43,921 nucleotides of DNA from an uncultured bacterium (GTDB lineage: Bacteria; Electryoneota; Electryoneia; Electryoneales; Electryoneaceae), in assembly GCA_913009835.1 (NCBI GenBank), contig CAJVXH010000006.1, positions 1-43,921 on the forward strand, read 5' to 3'. Both the position numbers and the translations under genes were made by a program. The stretch's first letter is position 1. Every line of letters begins with the position of its first letter. Positions 27,263-36,208 of the stretch are shown here, piece by piece. The notes under the pieces were generated by a model. It was given only the letters and a program-made list of their open reading frames with translations. It was not told where the DNA came from and searched no databases.

Positions 27263-28081
27263 TTACGGGTGATACCATCCAGCCGAGGCTTCGAAGTACA
27301 TGCGTATTCCGAATTCAGCAAATGGACCGCTGAAATCAACGCCAATCTTACGAGACCGGTTGTTGTTGGCATCCCAAACATAATCTTCGATCGGGACATT
27401 GCCAAATTCGTCACGCGCGCCGGTCAGATCTTCGTAATCAAGGTTCTTAACGTTGGCATACCGATAGCCAAGAGCACCTGTGATTGCGAACATATCTGTC
27501 AGCATCAGTTCCGCACCGACCTCAGCACGTCCACCAAAAGCTAATCCGTTTGCATCGTATACCGCCGGATCAAACTCGTTCTGTGAGGTGATACGGTCTA
27601 CGCTGGCCCTGATGAGGGATATTCCACCGCCAAAGTACAGGTGCAATTCATCGCTGAACGGATAGAGGTAGTTAGCCGCGACGTAGAACTCACTACCCGA
27701 GGTAGCGTGTTCATTGATGCTTGACGTGCCCTCATCCGTGTTCGTGAATGTGCCCTCAAAAGATTCCTGGCCCAGGTAATTATACCCGATGTGCCACCGT
27801 ACACGATCTGCGCTGCGATAAAGCAAGGCGATACCGCCGCCGATGCCGAATTCAGCTTCGTTGTAATCACCAACACTGATGTTATCAATCGGCGTCAGAA
27901 AGTAATTATTGACGTCATCCATGGCGAACATGCCGCCACTTCCGGTGACCTGAATACCGAACTTGTGTACCCGATTTCTCTGTGCGGTATCAAAAACGCT
28001 TCCATCACTAATCGCCATCGCCAGGCTGGAAAAAACGAGCACCCCGATGATAATCCCTGCCAGCAGTCCATGACCCTTCAT
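27263..28081 (-). CDS. Outer-membrane beta-barrel protein
   Basis: From ATG 28081, preceded by GGGAGGCG, the product is 272 residues with a signal peptide (LLAGIIIGVLVFSSLAMA). The mature chain alternates polar and hydrophobic residues in many short strands (WHIGYNYLG, EFYVAANYLYPF, LHLYFGGGISLIRAS, GGRAEVGAELML, ITGALGYRYANV) and ends in an aromatic-rich strand (FAEFGIRMYFEASAGWYHP). This fits an OmpW/OmpA-like porin-type barrel of about eight to ten strands in the outer membrane. No specific subfamily was recognised. It has its own terminator and is monocistronic. Confidence 0.75.
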   Translation of the reverse strand: MKGHGLLAGIIIGVLVFSSLAMAISDGSVFDTAQRNRVHKFGIQVTGSGGMFAMDDVNNYFLTPIDNISVGDYNEAEFGIGGGIALLYRSADRVRWHIGYNYLGQESFEGTFTNTDEGTSSINEHATSGSEFYVAANYLYPFSDELHLYFGGGISLIRASVDRITSQNEFDPAVYDANGLAFGGRAEVGAELMLTDMFAITGALGYRYANVKNLDYEDLTGARDEFGNVPIEDYVWDANNNRSRKIGVDFSGPFAEFGIRMYFEASAGWYHP

Positions 28082-28186
28082 TCTGGATCGCCTCCCAATC
28101 ATCTGCGGCGCCACCATTTCTTTGATCGATCTAGTTTCCCGGCTCCGTCGGCGCCTCCCCGGAGCAACTCTGGAAACTCGCTCAAG

Positions 28187-29245
28187 TTAGGTTTCTGTTG
28201 TTGGTTTTGCAACCAGTTGAGCGACCTTGCGGACACCGCGAATATATGCCAGGAGAATGGATCCCGGATAGATTACGTGCCCCAGCTCTCGTCCACGGAC
28301 ACGCCGTAAACGTTGAATCTGTCTGCGTTTTCTCCAGTCACGTGGAATCGCAAGTATAAAATCACGCCACGCAGCGAGCACCGCAGTCAACCTTCCGGGG
28401 CGACCCCCAAGAGCCTCCACTACCCCTATCCCGTGGTCGAGTATCACTCTTGCAAACAGAATTCCCGGCAATTCCAAGCCATCCATGTTCTTCAAAATCG
28501 TGATCAAGCTGTTCCGATGGTTCAGGTACATCTTGCGCCAGGCCTGGTATGATAGAGTCGCTCCACCCATGTGAAAAATGACACCGTTCGGAGCAGACGC
28601 GATTTTCCATCCCATCAGCCAGGCCCGCCAGGAGAGATCGATTTCTTCCTGGTGAGCGAAGAAATCTTCATCCAGTAATCCAATCTCTTTCAATGTTTTT
28701 CGACGCCACAGACATGAAGTACCAGAAGCCCAGAAAATCTCCCGGGGTTGATCATACTGTCCCTTATCCAGTTCCATGTCGCCCCCGATGCGGCCCAACG
28801 CAAAAGGATATCCGAAACGATCCATCAATCCGCCCGCGCCACCGGCATAGTCAAATCGTTTCTTGTCATGAAATGACAGAATCTTTGGTTGGACTGCAGC
28901 GATCTTCTCTGAGGCTAGCGCGACATCCAGCATGGATTCCACGACTCCCGGTTCCAGTCGGACATCGTCGTTTAGGAGCCACACCCAGTCACCAGTTGAG
29001 GCTTGAATCCCACGATTACAGCCACCAGCATATCCGCGGTTACGGGTCAACCGGAGCACATGAATCCAGGGGTGTGCCTTTTCAGCCGCTTGAACAGACC
29101 CGTCGCTGGAGGCATTGTCAATAACCAGAACTTTCAGACCGATTCCTCGCTCGAGCAGAAGCTTCCGTTCAAACGCGAGATCGGTGAGAACATCCAGAAG
29201 GATCTCGTGGCCACGAAGATGTGGTATGATTGCAGTGATCAGCAT
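28187..29245 (-). CDS. GT2 glycosyltransferase, rhamnosyltransferase-like
   Basis: A 352-residue GT-A family 2 enzyme: ITAIIPHLRGHEILLDVL, VIDNASSDGSVQAA, LTRNRGYAGGCNRG, LLNDDVRLEPG as the metal-binding motif and DEDFFAHQEEIDLSWRAW near the acceptor site. The C-terminal third has a hydrophobic, basic character suggesting membrane association. This arrangement is typical of WbbL-like rhamnosyltransferases acting on lipid-linked surface glycans. The ATG at 29245 has no strong ribosome site. It stands apart from the purE-linked glycosyltransferase cluster but faces the same way. Confidence 0.85.
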   Translation of the reverse strand: MLITAIIPHLRGHEILLDVLTDLAFERKLLLERGIGLKVLVIDNASSDGSVQAAEKAHPWIHVLRLTRNRGYAGGCNRGIQASTGDWVWLLNDDVRLEPGVVESMLDVALASEKIAAVQPKILSFHDKKRFDYAGGAGGLMDRFGYPFALGRIGGDMELDKGQYDQPREIFWASGTSCLWRRKTLKEIGLLDEDFFAHQEEIDLSWRAWLMGWKIASAPNGVIFHMGGATLSYQAWRKMYLNHRNSLITILKNMDGLELPGILFARVILDHGIGVVEALGGRPGRLTAVLAAWRDFILAIPRDWRKRRQIQRLRRVRGRELGHVIYPGSILLAYIRGVRKVAQLVAKPTTET

Positions 29246-29320
29246 GATTTATTGTTGATGTTTCAGTTATCCATTCAGCAGACTACAGCCCGCAGCCAGT
29301 AGTCCGGAGGAATCTCTAGC

Positions 29321-29350
29321 CTTGCCACGACTTCAGTCCGTGGTAATCGA
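29321..29350 (+). repeat. Dispersed hairpin element, CCACG core
   Basis: TTGCCACGACTTCAGT followed by CCGTGGTAATCG: a hairpin with the same TTGCC...GG-TAATC outer frame as the other elements but a unique core. It lies just outside the tandem array. Confidence 0.6.
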
Positions 29351-29389
29351 GGGTGACAACAATAGCAATCACAACAACGTGCCCCAGAC

Positions 29390-29850
29390 ATTTATGTCTG
29401 GGATCATCCGCCAGATGCAATTGTTAGTAACCCGGACATAAATGTCTGGGATCATCCGCCAGATGCAATTGTTAGTAACCCAGACATAAATGTCTGGGGC
29501 ACATCCGCCAGATGCAATTGTTAGTAACCCGGACATAAATGTCTGGGATCATCCGCCAGATGCAATTGTTAGTAACCCAGACATAAATGTCTGGGGCACA
29601 TCCGCCAGATGCAATTGTTAGTAACCCAGACATAAATGTCTGGGGCACATCCGCCAGATGCAATTGTTAGTAACCCGGACATAAATGTCTGGGATCATCC
29701 GCCAGATGCAATTGTTAGTAACCCGGACATAAATGTCTGGGATCATCCGCCAGATGCAATTGTTAGTAACCCGGACATAAATGTCTGGGATCATCCGCCA
29801 GATGCAATTGTTAGTAACCCAGACATAAATGTCTGGGGCACATCCAGGGT
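29390..29850. repeat. Tandem array of ten palindromes, 48/49-base period
   Basis: Ten copies of the AGACATAAATGTCT palindrome or its one-base variant (GGACATAAATGTCT). Later copies start at 29431, 29479, 29528, 29576, 29625, 29674, 29722, 29770 and 29818. The linker GCCAGATGCAATTGTTAGTA is identical throughout. Two unit types occur: 48 bases (CCCGGACATAAATG then GGGATCATCC) and 49 bases (CCCAGACATAAATG then GGGGCACATCC). The first copy is inverted relative to the rest, so the array starts GTGCCCC and ends GGGGCAC. It sits between DUF2723 (29875) and GT2 (29245). Confidence 0.95.
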
Positions 29851-29874
29851 TTCTCGACGCCGCTTGAGAACTCA

Positions 29875-32800
29875 TCAATGATCGCGTTGGGTACTAACAT
29901 CAGAGATATCAACACTTTCCGGCAGCTCGCCGCCCCATTCCAGCAGAAGACGTTTTGCTTCGGAATCGGTCGGATTTATCACCAGCCAGCGGAGTAAAGT
30001 GTTTTGCACCTTGGTTGAATCGTTTGCCTTCTGATATGCTGCCAGCAGACTTCCAAATACCTCACCGTTATCAGGCTGTTGAGTTGCGAGGTCTTCAAAC
30101 AACTCGGCAGCCTTGCCATATTCTTCCAGAGTGAAGTAGAAGGTACCGATATCAAGCTGATCCTGAACGCTGAGATCTGGCTGATTGCGAAGGTTCACCA
30201 GCACTTCGCGCAGCTCGTCATATATCTTCAAACGTTCGTATATGGCCGCGGCACCGAACAGCGTTTCGACACTCTCAGATTCTGCGAGCACCTGCTTGAC
30301 GAGTTCTGTGGAACGGTCCAAATCTCCGGAATACTCACCGATATAGTAAGCGATCTGGAGTACTGAGTTGAGGTCACTCCCGTTCTGTTCGATAGCGTGT
30401 TCGAAGTATGTCCGGCCCATGGTGCTGTCGCCAAGCTCGTAGTAAATTCTGCCGATTTGCAGAGATACGTCCCGGCTGGTCTGTGGAACAGCATCGAGGG
30501 TGATGTACTTGTCCATGACGTGCAAGGTGTGCAGCGCTTTTTCCGCAGCCGTCAGCTCTTCAAACTGTTCAGTCCATTGTTCATCGGGAATGCCGCTGGG
30601 TACCCGTATCTGACCCGGTTCAATGTCCCGATAATAATTGTATACCAGCTGCAGGAATCCGCTGCGGTAATTCTGCAGGAGTTTGACTATGTTATCGAAA
30701 TAGTGAACGTCTGGATTGTCTAGATTGCGGTAGTTATCCGCATAATTGTGGAACAGGTTTTCACGCAGCACCGGTTCGTTAATTTCCGGTACTTGATGGT
30801 CACGCAACCGGAACAGCAGACCCTCCATCGTCATGAACGAGTCGAGTCCGATGAGATTGGAATTGGACACTGTGACCGCGAAATAGATTGGCTTCTGCCA
30901 GCGATTCTGCTCTATGATGTGCAGGACCATTATGTCCTGTACTCTCAGGAAGTTCGGGGCGCCTGGGACTTCTCCCGGCATTCCGGTGGGAATATGCATG
31001 GTTGCGGGGACACGCCAGGACATGGTGTCGCCGTTTTCCCCTCGCACGCTCCATTGTTGAATATCTTCCGGCCAGTAACGAGCGAGCAATGCTTCATCAG
31101 ACATGCCGGTAAGCTGGTCGTCAATCTGACGATCTGACAGTGAAATCGGTACCTTAGGCTCAACGTCGCGTAGTTGTTTGATATACCAGTTCGTGTTCAA
31201 CAGGCTGAGGTTGACCACCCGCACATCTGTTCGTAATCCTTCCACAACTTGCAGGTACCACAGTGGGAAGGTATCGTTATCTCCGTTAGTGAAGATGATA
31301 CCTCCTTCTTCAGCTGTTTCCAGCATATTGTGGCTGTAATCCCAGGCGACAAAATTCCCCGCACGGCTGTGGGAATCATAGTTAGCCAGTCCCATGTTAA
31401 TCGGGACAATCACCATGCTGACAATCACGGTTCCGTAGGCCAGCGCACGTTTCATGTTACTGCCACGGTTCCTGATCATATCTTCGAGGAACTCGTAAAA
31501 CGCTGCCACTCCCATCCCGATCCACAGCGCAAACGCGAAATATGACCCGATGTAGGCGTAGTCACGTTCTCGAGGCTGAGGGTTGTCCTGATTCAAGTAG
31601 AATACTACCGCGAGACCGGTCATCATGAAGAGCAGTCCCACGCTGAAGGCGCGCTTCGGATCACGCCAGAAGTGCCAGATCATTCCCATCAATCCGAACA
31701 GGAAGGGGAAGATGAGCGGTTTGCCTTCTTCAGTTATGAAAAATTGCCATGACAGGTACCTGATATACATCTGGTTGATCTGATATTTCCACAGCGGGGC
31801 ACTACGTTCGAGGATGTGGAATCGTAGTACATTTCCGCCACCGAGCGGAATTATTGCTGCGCCGCTATCCTGCAAACGTTGAATGGTGCCCGCAGAATAC
31901 TTTTCCATCGCTATCGGTCCGACTGCGCCATATTGTTCACGGTTCAGGTAGCTGATCAATCGGTCAACAGTGTCGGGTTGGTTTTCGTTGATGACCGGGT
32001 TCAGGTTGGAGCGGATATATATGACGGAATAGGTAGAGTAACCGATCAACACCAGTATCAAGCTGGCGAACACGATCGTCATCAGGTTGAAACGTTTTTT
32101 GATGGACCATATGGTGCCGCCGATAATGGCTGACAGAACCAGGATTTTGGCGAACAGGCTTGCCCCCAGCAGTGCCGGGACACCCGAAATGACACCTGGA
32201 TAAACGATCAGAATGGCCAACATTGATATGACCATCGCAATCCAGAATCCCTTCCAGGAGAATTTATATTTCTGGAAATATATCAGCATGATGATCGGGC
32301 TGAGCGCCAGAATATTAAGCAGGTGAATCCCGATGGCAAGACCAATGAAATATGCGATCAGCAGCAGGTACTTGGTTGCTGAAATGCTTTTGTAGAAATC
32401 CATCCATCGTACCGCAAACCAGAACACCAGCGCGGTGAAAAACATTGATATTGCGTATACTTCAGCCTCGACAGCGTTAAACCAGAAGCTGTGACTGAAT
32501 GCGAGCGCCAGGGCAGCGGTGACCCCGGACCCATACAACACCCACTTGTCAGCAGTTTCTGTTTCGGGTCCACGCCAGCGTCTCACCAGACGCACAGTGA
32601 TCAGATATGCCAGCAAGACAGTCAGTGCGCTGACGATAACCGACAGTGCGTTGACACGCATCCCTATGTCGGGTAATGGCATGAACAGGCTGAACATGCG
32701 ACCCAGCAGCAGGTAGAACGGAGCTCCCGGCGGGTGTGGAACGCCCATCGAATAAGAACTGGCGATGAACTCCCCACAATCCCAGAACGAAGTTGTTGGT

Positions 32801-32913
32801 GCCATGGTGCTGAAATAGAGTATCAACGCAAATAGCAAAACCGCTCCCCCAATGATGCGGTGGATGCGAAGGTTGACACTGTCACTCGGATCAGCCTGGA
32901 GCAAAGAGTTCAC
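29875..32913 (-). CDS. DUF2723 membrane protein with C-terminal TPR repeats
   Basis: The GTG at 32913 is preferred (GAGGAATTACTT upstream), giving 1012 residues. The N-terminal half has about a dozen transmembrane helices and the DUF2723 signatures SFWDCGEFIASSYSMGVPHP and GAPFYLLLGRMF, then a loop with PQPRERDYAYIGSYFAFALW. Residues about 540-720 form a soluble domain with NGDNDTFPLWYLQVVEGLR. The last 250 residues are helical TPR-like repeats (ALHTLHVMDKY, IGRIYYELGDSTMGRTYFEH). DUF2723 proteins are related to GT-C glycosyltransferases that use polyprenyl-linked sugars, such as protein O-mannosyltransferases. The acidic residues in WDCGE would fit a catalytic loop. The acceptor is unknown. 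Confidence 0.88.
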   Translation of the reverse strand: MNSLLQADPSDSVNLRIHRIIGGAVLLFALILYFSTMAPTTSFWDCGEFIASSYSMGVPHPPGAPFYLLLGRMFSLFMPLPDIGMRVNALSVIVSALTVLLAYLITVRLVRRWRGPETETADKWVLYGSGVTAALALAFSHSFWFNAVEAEVYAISMFFTALVFWFAVRWMDFYKSISATKYLLLIAYFIGLAIGIHLLNILALSPIIMLIYFQKYKFSWKGFWIAMVISMLAILIVYPGVISGVPALLGASLFAKILVLSAIIGGTIWSIKKRFNLMTIVFASLILVLIGYSTYSVIYIRSNLNPVINENQPDTVDRLISYLNREQYGAVGPIAMEKYSAGTIQRLQDSGAAIIPLGGGNVLRFHILERSAPLWKYQINQMYIRYLSWQFFITEEGKPLIFPFLFGLMGMIWHFWRDPKRAFSVGLLFMMTGLAVVFYLNQDNPQPRERDYAYIGSYFAFALWIGMGVAAFYEFLEDMIRNRGSNMKRALAYGTVIVSMVIVPINMGLANYDSHSRAGNFVAWDYSHNMLETAEEGGIIFTNGDNDTFPLWYLQVVEGLRTDVRVVNLSLLNTNWYIKQLRDVEPKVPISLSDRQIDDQLTGMSDEALLARYWPEDIQQWSVRGENGDTMSWRVPATMHIPTGMPGEVPGAPNFLRVQDIMVLHIIEQNRWQKPIYFAVTVSNSNLIGLDSFMTMEGLLFRLRDHQVPEINEPVLRENLFHNYADNYRNLDNPDVHYFDNIVKLLQNYRSGFLQLVYNYYRDIEPGQIRVPSGIPDEQWTEQFEELTAAEKALHTLHVMDKYITLDAVPQTSRDVSLQIGRIYYELGDSTMGRTYFEHAIEQNGSDLNSVLQIAYYIGEYSGDLDRSTELVKQVLAESESVETLFGAAAIYERLKIYDELREVLVNLRNQPDLSVQDQLDIGTFYFTLEEYGKAAELFEDLATQQPDNGEVFGSLLAAYQKANDSTKVQNTLLRWLVINPTDSEAKRLLLEWGGELPESVDISDVSTQRDH

Positions 32914-33084
32914 AAGTAATTCCTCGGCGAAATGATCAAGACAGTTAATATACCCCGTGCACACGCCTGGGCAAGGCTCTCAGTCCCCCAGAACTCGTAG
33001 TGTTTGGAGAATGTTGTCTTCACCTGAAGCTCGTCCTATTTTAGAGTACGCTCTAGTGCGCAAACGGTTCATCAGGAGACTCCC

Positions 33085-34578
33085 TTGAGAGTGATGTGCG
33101 GGTTCGGAATCATACTCTTTCTGTTGTTATTGCCGGGATTTACGCAGGCAGAGTCCGATAGTCCTTCGGATGGTTATGCTGGTGATCCACCAGCAGCGAA
33201 CACCTGTGTCGTCTGCCATGATTCATATGAATTAGACAGTGGCTTCGGCGGTATCACCCTAAGCGGTGTCTCCAACAACTACTCACCGGGTAGCCTGTAC
33301 GAGATAAGCATAGTCATGGGTAGCCCGGGTTTTGATCACTGGGGCTTTCAATTAACGGCAATTGATGATCAGTATGCGGCAGCAGGCAATTTCTTGGTGT
33401 TAGATGCTTTCAGCACCGTTTCCGAAAATCCATATCCCCAGCCCGACTATGTTGGCCAGACCGAAGCGGGCGTCCTTGAGGGCGAAGGTTATGGACATTG
33501 GACTGTTATGTGGATCGCGCCACCTGCCGACACTGGCACCATCACAATCTATTGTACCTCGATGGCTTCCGATGGCGATGGAACTGAGGCGGGTGATTAC
33601 GTCTATTCCACAAACCGCATTATCGACGAAGGAGCTGACGGTCCGACAGGTCAATCTGTTTTCGTGCTTGAACCCAACCACAATTTTGGAATTGTACCGC
33701 TCAACACCACCCGCAACTGGACGCAACGTGTTTACAGCGTTGGGACAGAACCCGTTGAGATGATCAATCCTCACTGGCAGAATGATAATTACTTTACAGT
33801 TGTTGAACCGGTGCTGCCGTTAACGTTGATTCCGGGTGACTGGGTAGATTTCACCATCGCTTTCACTCCTCAGCTTACCGGTTGGTGGGCTGACAGTCTC
33901 AGTTTTGGGATACCGGTTTATGTTGAGCAGAGCGGCTTAAAAGTTGAGGGTCAGGGATCATTTATCATGCCGCCAGAACTTTTTCATCTGATAGCTCCTC
34001 TGGATGGGGAGACGGTGGATGGCGATTCGGTGCATTTCAGTTGGCAATCCTCCAGCAATCCGGACTCTATGGTCACAGTGGTTTCATACTCGCTGGAGAT
34101 TGATACCGAGTCGGATTTCATTACGCCAACCATATACGATGTGGGCGAGGATACCACTTATGCGGTTTCCTCAGACGAACTAAGCAATTCCGAGTTGTAT
34201 TTCTGGCGCGTACTTGCACGAGATACCAACACTCCTGGCACCTATTCCGAAGAGGAATGGGCTTTTCTGACGGATTTTGTTTCAGTAGAGGAGAGAGGAT
34301 CGACCGAATTACCGGACGATCCTATTATAGTTAAAACCTGGCCTAACCCGTTCAATGAGCAGGTTACCATTACTTTTTCGCTTCCCTATCCAGCCTTGGT
34401 GGAAGTGGAGGTGCTGGATATATTAGGTCGCCGCGTATCGGTTCTCCACTCGGGTCCGATGGACGTTGGAAATCAAACTCTTCAATGGCGGGGAGCCGCT
34501 GCAAGCGGCGTATATCTTGTCCGCGTAACTGTTCCAGGTACTTCCCCCGTGCTTCATAAAATGGTGTTCTTGAAGTGA
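33085..34578 (+). CDS. Secreted choice-of-anchor-V protein with CxxCH motif and sorting tail
   Basis: A TTG at 33085 follows AGGAG at good spacing; GTG 33091 and ATG 33094 are alternatives. The 497-residue product begins with a signal peptide. Residues about 30-175 match the choice-of-anchor V (reeler-like) domain: a CVVCH haem-type motif near the start, YSPGSLYEISIVM, WGFQLTAIDD and GHWTVMWIAPPAD. A middle segment resembles an ASH-type beta domain (FGIVPLNTTRNWTQ), then a fibronectin-like domain (SYSLEIDTES, YFWRVLARD). The end is a type IX sorting domain (WPNPFNEQVTITFSLPYP, LDILGRRV). It is probably surface-displayed; haem binding is inferred from CVVCH only. Confidence 0.82.
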   Translation: MRVMCGFGIILFLLLLPGFTQAESDSPSDGYAGDPPAANTCVVCHDSYELDSGFGGITLSGVSNNYSPGSLYEISIVMGSPGFDHWGFQLTAIDDQYAAAGNFLVLDAFSTVSENPYPQPDYVGQTEAGVLEGEGYGHWTVMWIAPPADTGTITIYCTSMASDGDGTEAGDYVYSTNRIIDEGADGPTGQSVFVLEPNHNFGIVPLNTTRNWTQRVYSVGTEPVEMINPHWQNDNYFTVVEPVLPLTLIPGDWVDFTIAFTPQLTGWWADSLSFGIPVYVEQSGLKVEGQGSFIMPPELFHLIAPLDGETVDGDSVHFSWQSSSNPDSMVTVVSYSLEIDTESDFITPTIYDVGEDTTYAVSSDELSNSELYFWRVLARDTNTPGTYSEEEWAFLTDFVSVEERGSTELPDDPIIVKTWPNPFNEQVTITFSLPYPALVEVEVLDILGRRVSVLHSGPMDVGNQTLQWRGAAASGVYLVRVTVPGTSPVLHKMVFLK

Positions 34579-34869
34579 CTACTCGATCCACCAATGGAGG
34601 CATTTGGCGGTATGGGTGGCATCGGACGAATCCGCCGAATCCGCTCTGGCACTCTGAAGTCTTTTGATTGCCAGAGGTGTTCGCAATCCTGAGCCCGAAC
34701 ATCTGCGAGAACATCCCCGCAATCGGGACAGATAACGCTGCCGTCCAAGGCGACATGCCAGCATCGAATCCAGAGCAACTACGCTATCAGCCCTTGTCTT
34801 GGCCAACCCAGCGACAACCAGCACAAATATCAACAGCACAGTCAAACTCAACCACAGAGCACGTTTCAT
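34554..34869 (-). pseudogene. Small membrane-anchored zinc-ribbon-like protein, frameshifted
   Basis: AGGAGGAA precedes ATG ATG at 34872/34869, and the frame gives a signal or anchor helix (ALWLSLTVLLIFVLVVAGLA) then KTRADSVVALDS. At about 34765 the protein-like sequence switches frame: CWHVALDGSVICPDCGDVLA, then DCEHLW and PPIPPNASIGG, ending at 34554. The Cys/His pattern (CWH, CPDC, DCEH) suggests a small metal-binding ribbon. Removing one base near GATTCGATGCTGG would join both parts into a protein of about 104 residues. Its 3' end overlaps the convergent sorting-tail gene by 25 bases. No family was recognised. Confidence 0.45.
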
Positions 34870-34950
34870 CATTTCCTCCTGACCCTTTCCCATGGATGCG
34901 ACACCTGACACGATGAATAGTTACAGAGTATCCCTGGTGTTTAAGTCGCT

Positions 34951-35170
34951 GTGCCCCAGACATTTATGTCTGGGCTGAGCTGGCGGTGGAATCTCGCTGT
35001 GCCCCAGACATTTATGTCTGGGCTGAGCTGGTGGAGGAATCTCGCTGTGCCCCAGACATTTATGTCTGGGCTGAGCTGGTGGAGGAATCTCGCTGTGCCC
35101 CAGACATTTATGTCTGGGCTGAGCTGGCGGAGGAATCTCGCTGTGCCCCAGACATTTATGTCTGGGATGT
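34951..35170. repeat. Tandem array of five palindromes, 48-base period
   Basis: Five copies of GTGCCCCAGACATTTATG plus TCTGGG begin at 34951, 34999, 35047, 35095 and 35143. The linkers between them read CTGAGCTGG(C/T)GG(T/A)GGAATCTCG and differ from each other at only two positions. The palindrome is the one in the 29390 array, but the linker is unrelated. It lies between two leftward genes. Confidence 0.95.
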
Positions 35171-35174
35171 GATT

Positions 35175-35744
35175 CTACAAAGCCGCCCTGAGTTGGCTAA
35201 TCGCAACCCCCTCACCTCCGGAATCATCTCTCCAAAGTACTAATCTCCACCCTCCATCCAGCTGACGTTTCATAATCAGGTCGGCGAATCCTTCGTAGAG
35301 TCTTGGCAATTCGTCATCAAACGGTGCAATTTCCAGACGGTAACTCTCGCGAAAAATCGCGGAATCTGCAAACGAGATCTCGTCAATGGCTTCAAATGAT
35401 AGTTTGGCTGATGAATCTGGCGGGAGCAGGGCTGGTGCCAGCAGGGAGCGGATAAAAACATCCTCTCGGGTGTATGACCAGTCCTCGAAGAATGACGGGT
35501 CGGGAAATGCTGTCGGCTCAGCGCTGCATCTGAAATCAACGCTGATCGCTGCCATGTACAGGTTTGGATCGTGGAGATTGAATGCTGTTTCCAGCTGTGT
35601 CAGAACTTCTTCGGGGCTGAGCGCGAGATCGTCCGGGCTCTGCGACCCGACCGGATTATCAGGGTCACGGGTGTCAAACAGCCCGCATCCGACAATCTGC
35701 GTCATCATCAACAGAAATATCAGGAGAGTTGTGGATAGTTTCAT
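35175..35744 (-). CDS. Lipoprotein of unknown function
   Basis: From ATG 35744 the product is 189 residues, with a signal peptide and lipobox ending at Cys20 (QIVGC), followed by GLFDTRDPDNP. The mature part contains LTQLETAFNLHDPNLYMAAI and ends with GFADLIMKRQLDGGWRLVLW. This layout, one helix and then a curved sheet, resembles small NTF2-like proteins. That is a shape-based guess and no family was recognised. The ribosome site is weak. It is divergent from rplU, and its 3' side runs into the 34951 palindrome array, which may act as terminator. Confidence 0.65.
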   Translation of the reverse strand: MKLSTTLLIFLLMMTQIVGCGLFDTRDPDNPVGSQSPDDLALSPEEVLTQLETAFNLHDPNLYMAAISVDFRCSAEPTAFPDPSFFEDWSYTREDVFIRSLLAPALLPPDSSAKLSFEAIDEISFADSAIFRESYRLEIAPFDDELPRLYEGFADLIMKRQLDGGWRLVLWRDDSGGEGVAISQLRAAL

Positions 35745-35812
35745 GCTCAAATATACGTACATTCCACCACTTGCTCTCGAGGGTGAATGTAGAGAGGCGC
35801 TCGGTGTGCACG

Positions 35813-35841
35813 TTGACTCTCCGACGGGTCCGACCTATCTT
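35813..35841 (+). promoter_or_regulatory. Sigma-70-type promoter of rplU-rpmA
   Basis: TTGACT (35813-35818), a 17-base spacer and TATCTT (35836-35841) lie 40 bases before the rplU start. Spacing is ideal and both boxes are close to consensus. Confidence 0.65.
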
Positions 35842-35880
35842 TGCAGTTCTGGAAAAAAACACAACGTGAACGGTATTCTC

Positions 35881-36201
35881 ATGAATTACGCGATTGCAGA
35901 AATCGCGGGACGTCAGTTCCGTATTGAAGAAGGGGCCGAGATTGATGTGCCTCGTCTCAAGGTGGAACAGGGCGAATCGGTATCATTAGACAAGCTTTTG
36001 CTGACCAATTGGGATGGCAAAGTGTTAGTCGGTGGTCCGTATGTTGACGGTGCTTCAGCTACAGCCGAAGTGATCAGCCATCCCCGCAGCGAAAAGATCA
36101 GGGTGTTCAAGAAGAAGCGTCGTAAGGGCTACCGGAAGGGTAGTAATGCCCGCGAGGAGTTCACCCGCATTTCGATCAAGCAGGTCAAGCTCCCGTCGTA
36201 G
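35881..36201 (+). CDS. rplU: 50S ribosomal protein L21
   Basis: A 106-residue protein starting [18 protein letters not shown], the usual L21 opening, with [20 protein letters not shown] in the middle and the basic block [20 protein letters not shown] with a late RISI. It binds 23S rRNA in the large subunit. The ATG at 35881 gives the standard length; the frame is open upstream without a signature. The ribosome site is weak. It is followed by rpmA after 108 bases, the conserved L21-L27 order, but two hairpin elements occupy that gap. Confidence 0.95.
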   Translation: MNYAIAEIAGRQFRIEEGAEIDVPRLKVEQGESVSLDKLLLTNWDGKVLVGGPYVDGASATAEVISHPRSEKIRVFKKKRRKGYRKGSNAREEFTRISIKQVKLPS

Positions 36202-36208
36202 GTGCTGA

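Noticed and set aside
29390-29850. CRISPR array
   Set aside because: Spacing is regular, but the linkers between palindromes are identical instead of unique, and no cas genes are present. The same holds at 34951-35170.
29472-29881. Short proteins with repeated PDIYVW or NPDINVW units (also at 34951-35243)
   Set aside because: They are translations of the palindrome arrays in several frames, with no ribosome sites and no independent coding signal.
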